Shown piece by piece: positions 17,041 through 25,733 of a stretch of DNA of 64,000 nt. Source of the stretch: Shimia sp. R9_2. Lineage in GTDB: Bacteria > Pseudomonadota > Alphaproteobacteria > Rhodobacterales > Rhodobacteraceae. A program made the translations under genes and the position numbers. The notes under the pieces were generated by a model that did no database searches, was not told where the DNA came from, and worked only from the letters and a program-made list of their open reading frames with translations. The DNA is taken from positions 124,001-188,000 of the forward strand of contig NZ_JAGHRO010000005.1 of the NCBI RefSeq assembly GCF_017743735.1, written 5' to 3'. The stretch's first letter is position 1; the number at the start of each line of letters is the position of its first letter.

Positions 17041-17934
17041 ATGAGCGCATCGATGGAGACTGAAAAGCAAACCGCGAGCGCGTGGTTCCGCTCGTTGCGC
17101 GATGAAATTGTCGCGACTTTTGAAGGGCTTGAGGATACTCATGCCGAAGGTCCCTTTGCCGATCAAAATGCGGGGCGCTTTGAGGTGACCGAGACCAAAC
17201 GCGCCAGCGCGGATGGATCTGACGCGGGTGGCGGTCTGATGTCGGTGATGCGCGGCGGGCGCGTGTTTGAGAAAGTCGGCGTCAATGTCTCCACCGTTTA
17301 TGGCGAATTGGGAGAGCGTGCGCAGGCAGCAATGGCGGCGCGCAAAGGCTTCCCTGAAATGAAGACAGATCCGCGTTTCTGGGCCTCTGGCATCAGTCTT
17401 GTGGCTCATATGCAGAACCCGCATTGCCCGGCTGTCCACATGAACACGCGGATGTTCTGGACCCCGCACGGCTGGTGGTTTGGCGGTGGATCTGACCTTA
17501 ACCCCTGTCTTGAGTATGATGAGGATACAGCGCATTTTCACGCTGTCCAGAAGGCCCATTGCGACAAGCATGGCGATGCGCAGTATCCACGGCTAAAGGC
17601 TTGGGCGGACGAGTATTTTTACATTCCGCACCGCAATCGCGCGCGCGGGGTTGGCGGCATTTTTCTGGATGATCACAACACCGGTGATTGGGCCAAGGAT
17701 TTTGCGTTTATTCAGGACATTGGTCGTGCGTTTCTGCCAGCCTTCCTGCCGTTGATCGAAAAGCGCCGCGTGCAGGCATTTGGCGATGCGGAGAAAGATG
17801 CGCAGCTGGTGCACCGGGGGCTCTATGCTGAATACAACCTCGTCTATGATCGCGGCACCAAGTTCGGGCTGGAGACCGGCCATGATGCCAACGCGGTTTT
17901 GATGAGCCTGCCACCGCTGGCTAAGTGGGTCTGA
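17041..17934 (+). CDS. hemF: Oxygen-dependent coproporphyrinogen III oxidase
   Basis: HemF carries out the oxygen-dependent decarboxylation of coproporphyrinogen III. The 297-residue protein shows family segments VGVNVSTVYGE, HMQNPHCPAVHMNTRMF, WWFGGGSDLNPCLEY and RGVGGIFLDD, and matches the usual length. GGCGAG stands before ATG 17041. With hemN at the left edge, the cell can run this step with or without oxygen. Confidence 0.97.
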   Translation: MSASMETEKQTASAWFRSLRDEIVATFEGLEDTHAEGPFADQNAGRFEVTETKRASADGSDAGGGLMSVMRGGRVFEKVGVNVSTVYGELGERAQAAMAARKGFPEMKTDPRFWASGISLVAHMQNPHCPAVHMNTRMFWTPHGWWFGGGSDLNPCLEYDEDTAHFHAVQKAHCDKHGDAQYPRLKAWADEYFYIPHRNRARGVGGIFLDDHNTGDWAKDFAFIQDIGRAFLPAFLPLIEKRRVQAFGDAEKDAQLVHRGLYAEYNLVYDRGTKFGLETGHDANAVLMSLPPLAKWV

Positions 17935-17940
17935 CATAAG

Positions 17941-17970
17941 AAAAGCGCCGGTGAAGACCGGCGCTTTTTT
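17941..17970. terminator. Terminator between convergent hemF and hemC
   Basis: GCGCCGGT/ACCGGCGC forms an 8-bp stem with a GAAG tetraloop-like turn, preceded by AAAA and followed by six T residues, so it can act in both directions. Confidence 0.9.
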
Positions 17971-17994
17971 GTTTGCTCAGGCGGATATTGACGA

Positions 17995-18951
17995 TCAGCG
18001 CCAGTCAAAGAAACCGGGGCCGCCGCGCTCAAGCAATTGAGCAGCCATGGTTTTTCCGAGCTCTGCGCCATCTTCAATCGGAGCGAGCTGATCGTCGCTG
18101 AGGCTTTCAGAGCCATCAGGCCGCAAGACCTCACCGCGCAGGCGGAGCGTGTTGCCATCAAGCTCGGCAAGCGCCGCAATTGGGGTTTCACAAGAACCAT
18201 CGAGCGCGGCCAGGAAAGAGCGTTCCGCCGCAAGGCGTTGGCCGGTGGGCGTGTCATGGATGGCTTCCAGCATCGCGGCGGTGTTCATATCCTCGGCGCG
18301 GCGTTCGATGCCGATGGCGCCTTGGGCGACGGCAGGCAGCATGTCTTCGGGCTCAATGGCGCTGGTGGCGACGTGGGACATCTCCAAACGGTTGAGGCCC
18401 GCCATGGCGAGGAAGGTGCAATCCGCGACGTTGTCTGAGAGTTTTTTCAGGCGGGTCTGAACGTTGCCGCGGAACTCTACCACATTGAGATCATTGCGGT
18501 AATTCAAGAGTTGAGCGCGGCGGCGCAGGCTGGATGTGCCGACCGTTGCGCCCTCAGGCAGATCCGCCAGAGAGGCGTGGTTGGGCGACACAAATGCATC
18601 GCGGGTGTCTTCGCGGGGCAGATAGGTGTCAAGCAGCAGGCCGTCGGGCTGCAGGACAGGCATGTCTTTCATCGAGTGGACCGCGATGTCGATGCTGCCG
18701 GCAAGCATGGCCTCTTCGATTTCCTTGGTGAAAAGCCCTTTGCCACCCAGCTCTTTGAGCGGTTTGTCTTTGGCAATCAGCTGTGCGTTGTCACCGGATG
18801 TGGTGATCACCACAATCGCAAACGCGGCCTCAGGCAGATCGAAGGCAGCCATCAATCTGCGCCTAGTTTCATAGGCTTGCGCCAAGGCAAGGGGGGAGCC
18901 ACGGGTGCCGATTTTCAGCGTCGAGTCGGGGGAGGGCAATGTCACGGTCAT
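17995..18951 (-). CDS. hemC: Hydroxymethylbilane synthase (porphobilinogen deaminase)
   Basis: HemC polymerises four porphobilinogens into hydroxymethylbilane. ATG 18951 (MTVTLPSPD) gives 318 residues; family motifs are KIGTRGSPLALAQ, HSMKDMP, LPREDTRDAF, GTSSLRR and the cofactor-binding cysteine in LDGSCETPIAA. An in-frame opening extends further upstream but would overlap divergent hemE and is not needed. hemC and hemE are divergent with 103 bases between them, a shared control region for two consecutive parts of the heme pathway. Confidence 0.97.
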   Translation of the reverse strand: MTVTLPSPDSTLKIGTRGSPLALAQAYETRRRLMAAFDLPEAAFAIVVITTSGDNAQLIAKDKPLKELGGKGLFTKEIEEAMLAGSIDIAVHSMKDMPVLQPDGLLLDTYLPREDTRDAFVSPNHASLADLPEGATVGTSSLRRRAQLLNYRNDLNVVEFRGNVQTRLKKLSDNVADCTFLAMAGLNRLEMSHVATSAIEPEDMLPAVAQGAIGIERRAEDMNTAAMLEAIHDTPTGQRLAAERSFLAALDGSCETPIAALAELDGNTLRLRGEVLRPDGSESLSDDQLAPIEDGAELGKTMAAQLLERGGPGFFDWR

Positions 18952-19054
18952 GGCGCAGGGATAGCCGCGACAGGGTGTCCTGACAAGCGCTCTGGCCTTG
19001 ACATCTTGACGCTGGTGCCAGACGACGAAGGCGACACATTGGAAAGGGGAAACC

Positions 19055-20086
19055 ATGGCCGAGAAGACGATCCTGCGCGCATTGGCGGGTGAGACGCTGG
19101 ACACGCCGCCGATCTGGATGATGCGGCAGGCGGGGCGCTATCTGCCGGAGTATCGCGCCACAAGGGCGCAGGCGGGTGACTTTCTATCTCTTTGTTATAA
19201 CAGCAAATTGGCCGCTGAAGTGACGCTTCAACCGATCCGGCGTTATGGCTTTGATGCCTCTATCCTGTTTGCTGATATCCTGCTTCTGCCGCAGGCTTTG
19301 GGGGCGGATTTGTGGTTTGTCACGGGCGAAGGTCCACGGCTGTCGACCATTGAAAATCAGGCGGATTTTGACCGGCTGAAACCGGCCAGTGAAATCCACG
19401 AAACCCTTGATCCTGTTTATGAAACTGTTCGAATCCTGCGTCGGGAACTGCCCAAGGAGACCACGCTGATTGGCTTTGCCGGAGCGCCTTGGACGGTGGC
19501 GACCTATATGGTTGCGGGGCGGGGGACGCCGGATCAGGGGCCTGCGCATAAACTGAAGGATGAAAATCCTGATTTGTTTCAAGCGATTATCGATCGTTTG
19601 ACCGAAGGGACCATCGACTATCTGTCAAAGCAGATCGAGGCTGGGGCGGAGGTTGTGAAGCTGTTTGACAGCTGGGCGGGTTCTCTGAAGGGGGCGGATT
19701 TTGACCGCTATGCCCTTGAACCTGCTAAGAAAATCATTGCTGAGCTGAAGGCGAAGCATCCGGATGTGCCGATCATTGCCTTCCCGCGTGGCGCGGGAGA
19801 GCGCTATGTGGGCTTTGCCAAGGCGACGGGCGCGGATTGTGTGGCGCTGGATGATGGTGTGACGCCGGAGTGGGCTGCAGAGCATGTGCAGGTTGATGGC
19901 TGTGTGCAGGGAAATCTCAAGTCTTCCCATATGGTTACAGGCGGTCAGGCGCTGGTGGATGAGACCCGGAAGATTGTTGATGCCTTCAGCAAAGGGCCGC
20001 ATATCTTCAACCTTGGCCATGGCATCACACCGGATGCAGACCCTGAGAATGTACAGCTGATGATCGACGCGTTGCGTGGGCGCTGA
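19055..20086 (+). CDS. hemE: Uroporphyrinogen decarboxylase
   Basis: HemE converts uroporphyrinogen III to coproporphyrinogen III. The 343-residue protein has the substrate-binding motif [12 protein letters not shown], the [12 protein letters not shown] segment, [13 protein letters not shown] and the C-terminal FNLGHGI. ATG 19055 follows GAAAGGGGAAACC. TTGACA-like hexamers at 18998 may belong to its promoter, but I could not see a good -10. Confidence 0.97.
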   Translation: MAEKTILRALAGETLDTPPIWMMRQAGRYLPEYRATRAQAGDFLSLCYNSKLAAEVTLQPIRRYGFDASILFADILLLPQALGADLWFVTGEGPRLSTIENQADFDRLKPASEIHETLDPVYETVRILRRELPKETTLIGFAGAPWTVATYMVAGRGTPDQGPAHKLKDENPDLFQAIIDRLTEGTIDYLSKQIEAGAEVVKLFDSWAGSLKGADFDRYALEPAKKIIAELKAKHPDVPIIAFPRGAGERYVGFAKATGADCVALDDGVTPEWAAEHVQVDGCVQGNLKSSHMVTGGQALVDETRKIVDAFSKGPHIFNLGHGITPDADPENVQLMIDALRGR

Positions 20087-20145
20087 GCCCGCGTTAACCA
20101 CGTTTTTTAACGTCGGTATTGCGTCTGTATCGCGACTGTATTGCG

Positions 20146-20173
20146 GAGGTGCGTTTTTTTGCGCCTCTTTTTT
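20146..20173 (+). terminator. Probable terminator of hemE
   Basis: GAGGTGC/GCGCCTC forms a 7-bp stem with one wobble and a T-rich 8-base loop, followed by six T residues. Confidence 0.65.
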
Positions 20174-20203
20174 ATGACCTGACCGTGCGTTGCGGCAGGT
20201 CGA

Positions 20204-21298
20204 TCAGCGCTCTTGACGCGGGGATTGTGCCAATTCGGCAAGAATCTCCGCCGTGTGTTCGCCACGTTTGGGGGCAGGGTTGATCGGCGCCACCTTCCCG
20301 TCAAAGCGCGGGGCAGGGGCGGCCTGCAGATTGCCGTCCGGATGATGCCAGACCTGACGCGCGGCCATGTGGGGAGACTGCGCGCTTTCCTCAGGCGAAA
20401 GCACCACGGCGACGCAGGCGTCGGAGCCGGAAAACAGGCTGTCCCAACGCAGGCGCGGCTCTGACAGGAAGATTTCAGACAGGCGCGCGGTGAGCTTGGG
20501 CCAGAGGGTAGCGTCGTGCTGGTGGGCAAATTCCGGATCGTCGCTGAGGCCGAGCTTATCCAGAAATTCGGCGTAGAACTGGGGCTCCAGACATTGCACG
20601 GAGACATGGCCGCCATCGGCGCAGAGATAGCTGCGCGACCAATGTGGGCCGTCCAGCAGGCTGTGGCCGCGCTCCATTGACAGGCCGCCACCCTGACGCA
20701 GCGCCATGAGCAGGGTCATCATGTGGGCGGAGCCGTCCACAATGGCGGCGTCCACCACGGTGCCCTGTCCGGTGGTGCGTGCGTTGAGAATGCCGGAGAG
20801 GATGCCGATCACCAGATAAAGCGCGCCGCCGCCAATATCCCCGACCAGTGTGGCGGGGGTGATGGGTGGGCTGCCTGGCTCTGAGGCATACCAAAGCGCG
20901 CCGGATTGGGCGATGTAGTTGAGATCGTGTCCGGCACTCTGGGCGCGCGGGCCGGCCTGGCCCCAGCCGGTCATGCGGCCATAGACCAGCGCGGGATTGT
21001 CGGCGTGGCATTCGGAGGGGCCAAGCCCCAAGCGCTCCATCACGCCGGGGCGGAAGCCTTCGATGAGCGCGTCCGCGGAGACGATGAGGCGCTTGGCGGT
21101 GGTAAGATCCTCGGGATCTTTCAGGTCAAGCGCGATGGAGCGTTTGCCCCGGTCGAGCACGGATTGATCCGCGGTGATCGCGGCGGCGGTTTTGCGGTGG
21201 ATGGTGATCACATCCGCGCCAAGGTCCGCCAGCAGCATGGCGGCGAAGGGGCCGGGGCCGAGGCCTTCGATTTCGATGATGCGGGTGCCTTGGAGCAT
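20204..21298 (-). CDS. CaiB/BaiF CoA-transferase family protein, alpha-methylacyl-CoA racemase type
   Basis: A family III CoA-transferase-fold enzyme. The N-terminus LQGTRIIEIEGLGPGPFAAM and LADLGADVI are typical of alpha-methylacyl-CoA racemase, which inverts 2-methyl branches so that they can be beta-oxidised. The active-site aspartate is probably in SAGHDLNYIAQSGAL. ATG 21298 gives 364 residues; upstream ATGs at 21313 and 21331 are also in frame. It belongs to the acyl-CoA cluster but is separated from the next gene by 135 bases containing two inverted repeats. Confidence 0.87.
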   Translation of the reverse strand: MLQGTRIIEIEGLGPGPFAAMLLADLGADVITIHRKTAAAITADQSVLDRGKRSIALDLKDPEDLTTAKRLIVSADALIEGFRPGVMERLGLGPSECHADNPALVYGRMTGWGQAGPRAQSAGHDLNYIAQSGALWYASEPGSPPITPATLVGDIGGGALYLVIGILSGILNARTTGQGTVVDAAIVDGSAHMMTLLMALRQGGGLSMERGHSLLDGPHWSRSYLCADGGHVSVQCLEPQFYAEFLDKLGLSDDPEFAHQHDATLWPKLTARLSEIFLSEPRLRWDSLFSGSDACVAVVLSPEESAQSPHMAARQVWHHPDGNLQAAPAPRFDGKVAPINPAPKRGEHTAEILAELAQSPRQER

Positions 21299-21365
21299 GT
21301 GTGGTCCAATCATGAGAGCCGAGGGCTGCATAGTCCCGCGGGGTGGTGCGAATGCGCCGCCCCAC

Positions 21366-21434
21366 CAAACCTAAGGTTTGTCTCCGACAAAACGGGGCGG
21401 GACGGCGCAGCCCGACTTGCAGTCGGGCCTTTTT
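21366..21434. repeat. Two inverted repeats between the CoA-transferase and SDR genes
   Basis: CAAACCT-A-AGGTTTG (21366-21380) is a near-continuous palindrome with 7-base arms. GCCCGACT-TGC-AGTCGGGC (21410-21428) has 8-base arms and is followed on the plus strand by CTTTTTTA. The T-tract lies on the strand opposite to both neighbouring genes. The structures may be an attenuator, an mRNA stabiliser or a remnant of a mobile repeat. Confidence 0.6.
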
Positions 21435-22273
21435 TAGGTGCCGTTCAGACCACCGCCAACCGTCAGAGTCTGGCCGCTGACATAGTTGCTTTCGGGGCAG
21501 CAGAAGAGATAGACGCCATCGGCGGCTTCTTCTGGTGTGCCGGGGCGGCCCAGCGGCACCATGGAAGCAAAGCCTGTGGCGACTTTTTCGGGGATGCCGA
21601 TGCCGACGGTGTTGCCATCCACGGTGATGGATTTCTTCTCATTGGTGGCCTCGGTGAGGCGGGTTTCGATATAGCCAAAGGCGACGCAGTTCACATTCAC
21701 CTTAAAGCGGCCCCATTCTTTGGCCAGTGTTTTGGTGAGGCCGAGCACAGCGGATTTGGCCGAAGCATAGTTGGCCTGACCCACATTGCCGCCGGTGCCT
21801 GCGATGGAAGAGATGTTCACCACCTTGCGGAAGACTTCCTGTCCGGCCTCAGCCTCTTGGGTGGCCGCGCCTTTGATGAAGCCGGAAGCGGCGCGCAGAA
21901 TGCGGAAGGGCGCTTTGACGTGCACATCCATCATGGCGTCAAACTGATCGTCGGTCATATGGCCGATGAGGCTGTCCCATGTGTAGCCCGCGTTGTTGAC
22001 GATGATGTCAATCGCGTTCCACTCAGACACACCTGCGCCGATGAAGCGTTCGGCAAAGCCGTCCTCGGTCACGGAGCCGGGCACGGCAATGGCCTTGCCA
22101 CCGGCTGCGGTGATTTCATCGACCACAGCTTGCGCAGGAGCCTCCTCGAGATCGTTGACGACGATATTGGCGCCTTCGCGGGCGAGTTTCAGGGCGACGG
22201 CGCGGCCGATGCCATTGCCTGCGCCGGTGATATAGGCGGTTTTGCCTGTCAGCTTTCCGGTGAGTTTGCTCAT
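21434..22273 (-). CDS. Short-chain dehydrogenase/reductase of the acyl-CoA cluster
   Basis: A 279-residue SDR with all catalytic parts: TGAGNGIG for NAD(P), NNAG in DIIVNNAGYTW, serine in VNISSIAG, and YASAK. An insertion between about residues 205 and 245 lengthens the substrate loop, and the C-terminus ends GQTLTVGGGLNGT. By context it is a 3-hydroxyacyl-CoA dehydrogenase, the third step of beta-oxidation. It starts 11 bases after the acyl-CoA dehydrogenase stop. Confidence 0.9.
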   Translation of the reverse strand: MSKLTGKLTGKTAYITGAGNGIGRAVALKLAREGANIVVNDLEEAPAQAVVDEITAAGGKAIAVPGSVTEDGFAERFIGAGVSEWNAIDIIVNNAGYTWDSLIGHMTDDQFDAMMDVHVKAPFRILRAASGFIKGAATQEAEAGQEVFRKVVNISSIAGTGGNVGQANYASAKSAVLGLTKTLAKEWGRFKVNVNCVAFGYIETRLTEATNEKKSITVDGNTVGIGIPEKVATGFASMVPLGRPGTPEEAADGVYLFCCPESNYVSGQTLTVGGGLNGT

Positions 22274-22284
22274 TTGGGTGGTCC

Positions 22285-23433
22285 TTAGTCGAGATCCAGA
22301 GATCGGGCGATCACCTCTTTCATGATTTCATTGGTGCCGCCATAGATCTTTTGCACGCGTGCATCGGTGTAGAGTTCGCTGATCGGATACTCTGACATGT
22401 AGCCGTAGCCACCGTGCAGCTGCAGGCATTCATCGACGATTTCACATTGGGTCTGTGTGCCCCACCACTTGGCCATGGCGGCTTTTTCAGCAGTGAGCTG
22501 GCCTGCGTCGAGCTCGGTCAGACATTGATCGCAGAAGGCGGCGAGCAGTTCGATCTTGGTGGCGCATTCAGCAAGCTTGAAGCGGGTGTTCTGAAAATCC
22601 ATGACGCGCTGGCCAAAGGCTTTGCGCTCTTTCACATAAGCCAGCGTGTGGTCGAGCGCGCATTGGGAGGCCCCAAGCGCCATATAGCCAAGGATCAGGC
22701 GCTCCCATGGGAGCTGTTTCATCAACTGGATGAAACCCTGGCCTTCCTCGGGGCCAAGCAGGTTGGTCAGCGGGACGCGCACATCCTGAAAGGAAAGCTC
22801 GGCAGTGTCGTTGCGCTTCATGCCCATCTTCTTGAGGCGGCGGCCGACGGTGAAGCCCTCAAGCCCTTCGGTTTCCACGATGATCAGCGACACGCCCCGG
22901 CCTTTGGCGGTTGGGTCGGTCTTGGCGACCAGCACGATCAGATCGGCGGTGGCGCCATTGGTGATGAAGGTTTTGGAGCCGTTGATCAGATATTCATTGC
23001 CATCGCGGATGGCGGTGGTTTTGACCGCCTGCAGGTCAGAGCCGGTGCCCGGTTCGGTCATGGCGATGGCGGCGACTTTGCGCCCTGCGGCGAGATCGGG
23101 CAGCCAGCGGGCCTGTTGTTCCTCAGAGCCAAAGGCGGTGATGTAATGCGCGGCGATGTTGTGGACCGAGACGCCCCAGCCGCTGTCTCCGGCTTTGGTC
23201 TGTTCCAGAAAGGTGATGGCGTCAAAGTGGCGCGACAGGCCAAGGCCGCCGTGGGCTTCGGGGAAGGTCGCGCCAAGGATGCCAAGGTCACCGGCTTTGT
23301 GCCAGAGGTCTTTGGGCACCACGCCGGCCTCGGACCATGCGGCGTTGTTGGGGATGACCTCTTCGGCCATGAAACGGCTGACGCTGTTTGCAAAGGCGGT
23401 GTGATCCGCCGTCATCCACATGTGGTTGGGCAT
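22285..23433 (-). CDS. Acyl-CoA dehydrogenase, long-chain (LCAD)-like
   Basis: A 382-residue flavoprotein that introduces the 2,3-double bond into acyl-CoA. Seen motifs are AMTEPGTGSDLQAVKT for FAD/substrate contacts, NGSKTFITNGATADL, and the C-terminal VQKIYGGTNEIMKEVIARSL. The reading YGGT rather than YEGT means the catalytic glutamate is not at the medium-chain position; LCAD and isovaleryl-CoA dehydrogenases place it in a helix near residue 250 instead. This suggests long or branched substrates. Confidence 0.92.
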   Translation of the reverse strand: MPNHMWMTADHTAFANSVSRFMAEEVIPNNAAWSEAGVVPKDLWHKAGDLGILGATFPEAHGGLGLSRHFDAITFLEQTKAGDSGWGVSVHNIAAHYITAFGSEEQQARWLPDLAAGRKVAAIAMTEPGTGSDLQAVKTTAIRDGNEYLINGSKTFITNGATADLIVLVAKTDPTAKGRGVSLIIVETEGLEGFTVGRRLKKMGMKRNDTAELSFQDVRVPLTNLLGPEEGQGFIQLMKQLPWERLILGYMALGASQCALDHTLAYVKERKAFGQRVMDFQNTRFKLAECATKIELLAAFCDQCLTELDAGQLTAEKAAMAKWWGTQTQCEIVDECLQLHGGYGYMSEYPISELYTDARVQKIYGGTNEIMKEVIARSLDLD

Positions 23434-23486
23434 TTGAGGTCCTTGTTGTCTGTCAGGAGGGGGCGCGCAGCGTGGCGTGCGCGGGA

Positions 23487-23924
23487 TCAGGGGGTGCCGC
23501 AGACCTTGGCTTCGCCGCGCAGGGTTCTGGTGCCGTCATCAATATGTGCGGCGAGCGCGAGGGTCAGCAGCACGCGGCCGTGTTGCTCAAGCCGGTCGCT
23601 GACGGTGCCTGTACAGGTGACGGTTGCGCCCACCGGGGTGATCGCGGTGAAGCGGCTGGAGAGGCCGCGCAGGCGGCTTTGCCCGGCCCAGCCGGTCACG
23701 AGGCGGCCGAGTTGGGCCATGGAGAGCATGCCATGGGCAAAGACATCGTCCATGCCAGCCTCGCGGGCAAAATCCAGATCGATGTGGATCGGATTGTGAT
23801 CTGCGGATGCTCCGGCATAGAGCGCGAGGGTTTTGCGGCTGATCGGGCCGAATGTGAGTGGGGGCAGGTGGTCGCCGACCTGAGCGGTGTCCGGGGTGCG
23901 GGCGATTGTGATCGTCGTGGTCAT
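23487..23924 (-). CDS. MaoC-family hot-dog dehydratase
   Basis: A 145-residue single hot-dog-fold protein. The hydratase 2 motif is clear: YAGASADHNPIHIDLDFARE followed by AHGM, with the catalytic Asp and His in ADHNPIH. It hydrates trans-2-enoyl-CoA, probably as a heterodimer with the 155-residue hot-dog protein encoded 12 bases upstream, as in steroid and other bulky acyl-CoA pathways. That pairing is inferred from the gene order. Confidence 0.88.
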   Translation of the reverse strand: MTTTITIARTPDTAQVGDHLPPLTFGPISRKTLALYAGASADHNPIHIDLDFAREAGMDDVFAHGMLSMAQLGRLVTGWAGQSRLRGLSSRFTAITPVGATVTCTGTVSDRLEQHGRVLLTLALAAHIDDGTRTLRGEAKVCGTP

Positions 23925-23936
23925 GATGTCTCTCCC

Positions 23937-24404
23937 TTAGCTCAGGCGGTGGATCAGAGCGCGATTGGCCTCAACCAGCAGGCCACGTTGGGGGTGGCTG
24001 ATGCGGGTGGTGATATGGGCGATCTCAAGTTTGCCGCCTTTGGGGTCGCTGAAGCCGGTGATCTCGTTTTCGACCTGCACCGTGTCTCCGGCGTAGAGCG
24101 GCCCGTGGTAGGTGTAGTCTTCTGCGCCATGCAGGAGCACGCGCAGATCGCCGTTGATCAACTCCAGAATGTCGGGCTGCCCGCGGCGTTTGGCCTTTTG
24201 TCCGGCCAATGTGCCCACCACCACGGCGTAGGTGGCAGGGGCGAGAATGTCGGGATGGTCAGCGGCGCGGGCGGCGCAGGTGTCGAGGTGGACCGGGTTG
24301 GTCTCGCCGATGGTTTCGGCAAAGAAGATCAGCGCCCCGCGTTCGATGGTGATCTCGATGACGGGGGTAATGTGACCCTTGGCGCTGCGATCAAAGATGC
24401 CCAT
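23937..24404 (-). CDS. FAS1-like MaoC N-terminal-type dehydratase
   Basis: A 155-residue hot-dog protein starting at ATG 24404 (MGIFDRSAKG), 10 bases after the thiolase stop. It keeps ETNPVHLD but lacks the full hydratase motif, as is usual for the structural half of two-gene enoyl-CoA hydratases. The segment TYHGPLYAGDTV is typical of this family. It probably forms a heteromer with the following MaoC protein. Confidence 0.85.
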   Translation of the reverse strand: MGIFDRSAKGHITPVIEITIERGALIFFAETIGETNPVHLDTCAARAADHPDILAPATYAVVVGTLAGQKAKRRGQPDILELINGDLRVLLHGAEDYTYHGPLYAGDTVQVENEITGFSDPKGGKLEIAHITTRISHPQRGLLVEANRALIHRLS

Positions 24405-24414
24405 CCGCCCTGCC

Positions 24415-25599
24415 TCACGCCGCCTGATAAAGCGTGACCACGCAGGCGCCGCCAAGGCCAAGGTTGTGCTGAAGCGCGGTGCGGGCACCTTCGACCTGCC
24501 GCGCCTCTGCGGTGCCGCGCAGCTGGTGGGTCAGCTCATAACATTGCGCCAGACCGGTGGCCCCCAGCGGGTGGCCCTTGGACAGCAGGCCGCCGGAGGG
24601 GTTGGTGACATATTTACCGCCATAGGTGTTGTCGCCATCTGCGATGAATTTCTGCGCGGTGCCTTCCGGCGTGAGGCCAAGCCCCTCGTAGGTGATGAGC
24701 TCGTTGTGGGCAAAGCAGTCATGCAGCTCGACCACATCCACATCCTCGATCGCGATGCCGGAGGCTTCCTGCACCTGCAGCGCTGCTGCTGCGGTCATGT
24801 CATAGCCCACCACCTGCATCATGTCCTGTGCCTCAAAGGTGGAGGCGTAGTCGGTGGTCATGGCCTGCGCCTTGATCCGGACGGTGGTGTCCAGACCGTG
24901 TTTGGCGGCAAAACGCTCCGAACAGAGAATGGCGGCAGCACCGCCGCAGGTTGGCGGGCAGGCCATAAGACGGGTCATGACGCCATCCCACATCACGGGG
25001 GCGGCGAGCACCTCTTCCTCAGAAAGCTCCTGTGAGAACAGGGCAAGCGGATTGCGCGCCGCGTGGCGGGAGGCCTTGGCGCGGATCCTGGCAAAGTCTG
25101 CCAGCTCGGTGCCGTATTTCTGCATATGTGATTGCCCCGCGCCGCCAAAATAGCGCAGCGCCAGCGGCACTTCGGCGTGGCCGACCAGCGTGTCGCAGGC
25201 TGCGTCAAAGTCATCAAAGGGCGTGGGCCGGTCGGTCCAATGGCTGCCCAGAGCGCCAGGACGCATCTGCTCAAAGCCCACAGCGAGCACGCAGTCTGCC
25301 ATGCCGCTCTCCACGGCCTGCCGCGCCATATAGAGCGCGGTGGAGCCTGTGGAGCAGTTGTTGTTGACGTTGATGATCGGGATGCCGGACATGCCAACCT
25401 GATAAAGCGCCTTCTGCCCGCATGTGCTGTCGCCGTAGACGTAGCCCGCAAAGGCCTGCTGAATATCTGCGTAGCTGAGACCCGCATCTTTCAGCGCGGC
25501 CCGCACGGCGGCGGCACCCATTTGGTCATAGCTTTCAGATGCACCGGGTTTGGCAAATTTGATCATGCCAACACCCGCCACGATGGCGGCTGCGCTCAT
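24415..25599 (-). CDS. SCP-x-type thiolase (lipid-transfer-protein thiolase)
   Basis: A 394-residue thiolase-fold enzyme that would cleave 3-ketoacyl-CoA. The nucleophilic cysteine is in NVNNNCSTGSTAL, the histidine motif in VELHDCFAHNE, and GGLLSKGHPLGATGLA supplies the second histidine. The C-terminal cysteine is in GGACVVTLY. SCP-x thiolases act on branched or sterol side-chain substrates. ATG 25599 is preceded by GGAGGAG; it is the first gene of the cluster next to the divergent LysR gene. Confidence 0.9.
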   Translation of the reverse strand: MSAAAIVAGVGMIKFAKPGASESYDQMGAAAVRAALKDAGLSYADIQQAFAGYVYGDSTCGQKALYQVGMSGIPIINVNNNCSTGSTALYMARQAVESGMADCVLAVGFEQMRPGALGSHWTDRPTPFDDFDAACDTLVGHAEVPLALRYFGGAGQSHMQKYGTELADFARIRAKASRHAARNPLALFSQELSEEEVLAAPVMWDGVMTRLMACPPTCGGAAAILCSERFAAKHGLDTTVRIKAQAMTTDYASTFEAQDMMQVVGYDMTAAAALQVQEASGIAIEDVDVVELHDCFAHNELITYEGLGLTPEGTAQKFIADGDNTYGGKYVTNPSGGLLSKGHPLGATGLAQCYELTHQLRGTAEARQVEGARTALQHNLGLGGACVVTLYQAA

Positions 25600-25733
25600 G
25601 GTAGTCTCCTCCAATCCGGTCTCTGGCCAGCCTCTGCGGCCCCGGATCCTGCGCCAGTATCGGGTTGACGTAGATATCTGGCAAATTCAATGTTGTCGCA
25701 AGCTATTCATTTTTGGAATGGCAGGGAGAGGCC

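Noticed and set aside
20906-22288. 460-codon plus-strand frame across the CoA-transferase and SDR genes
   Set aside because: A Gly/Asp/His-rich shadow; both minus-strand genes have intact family motifs.
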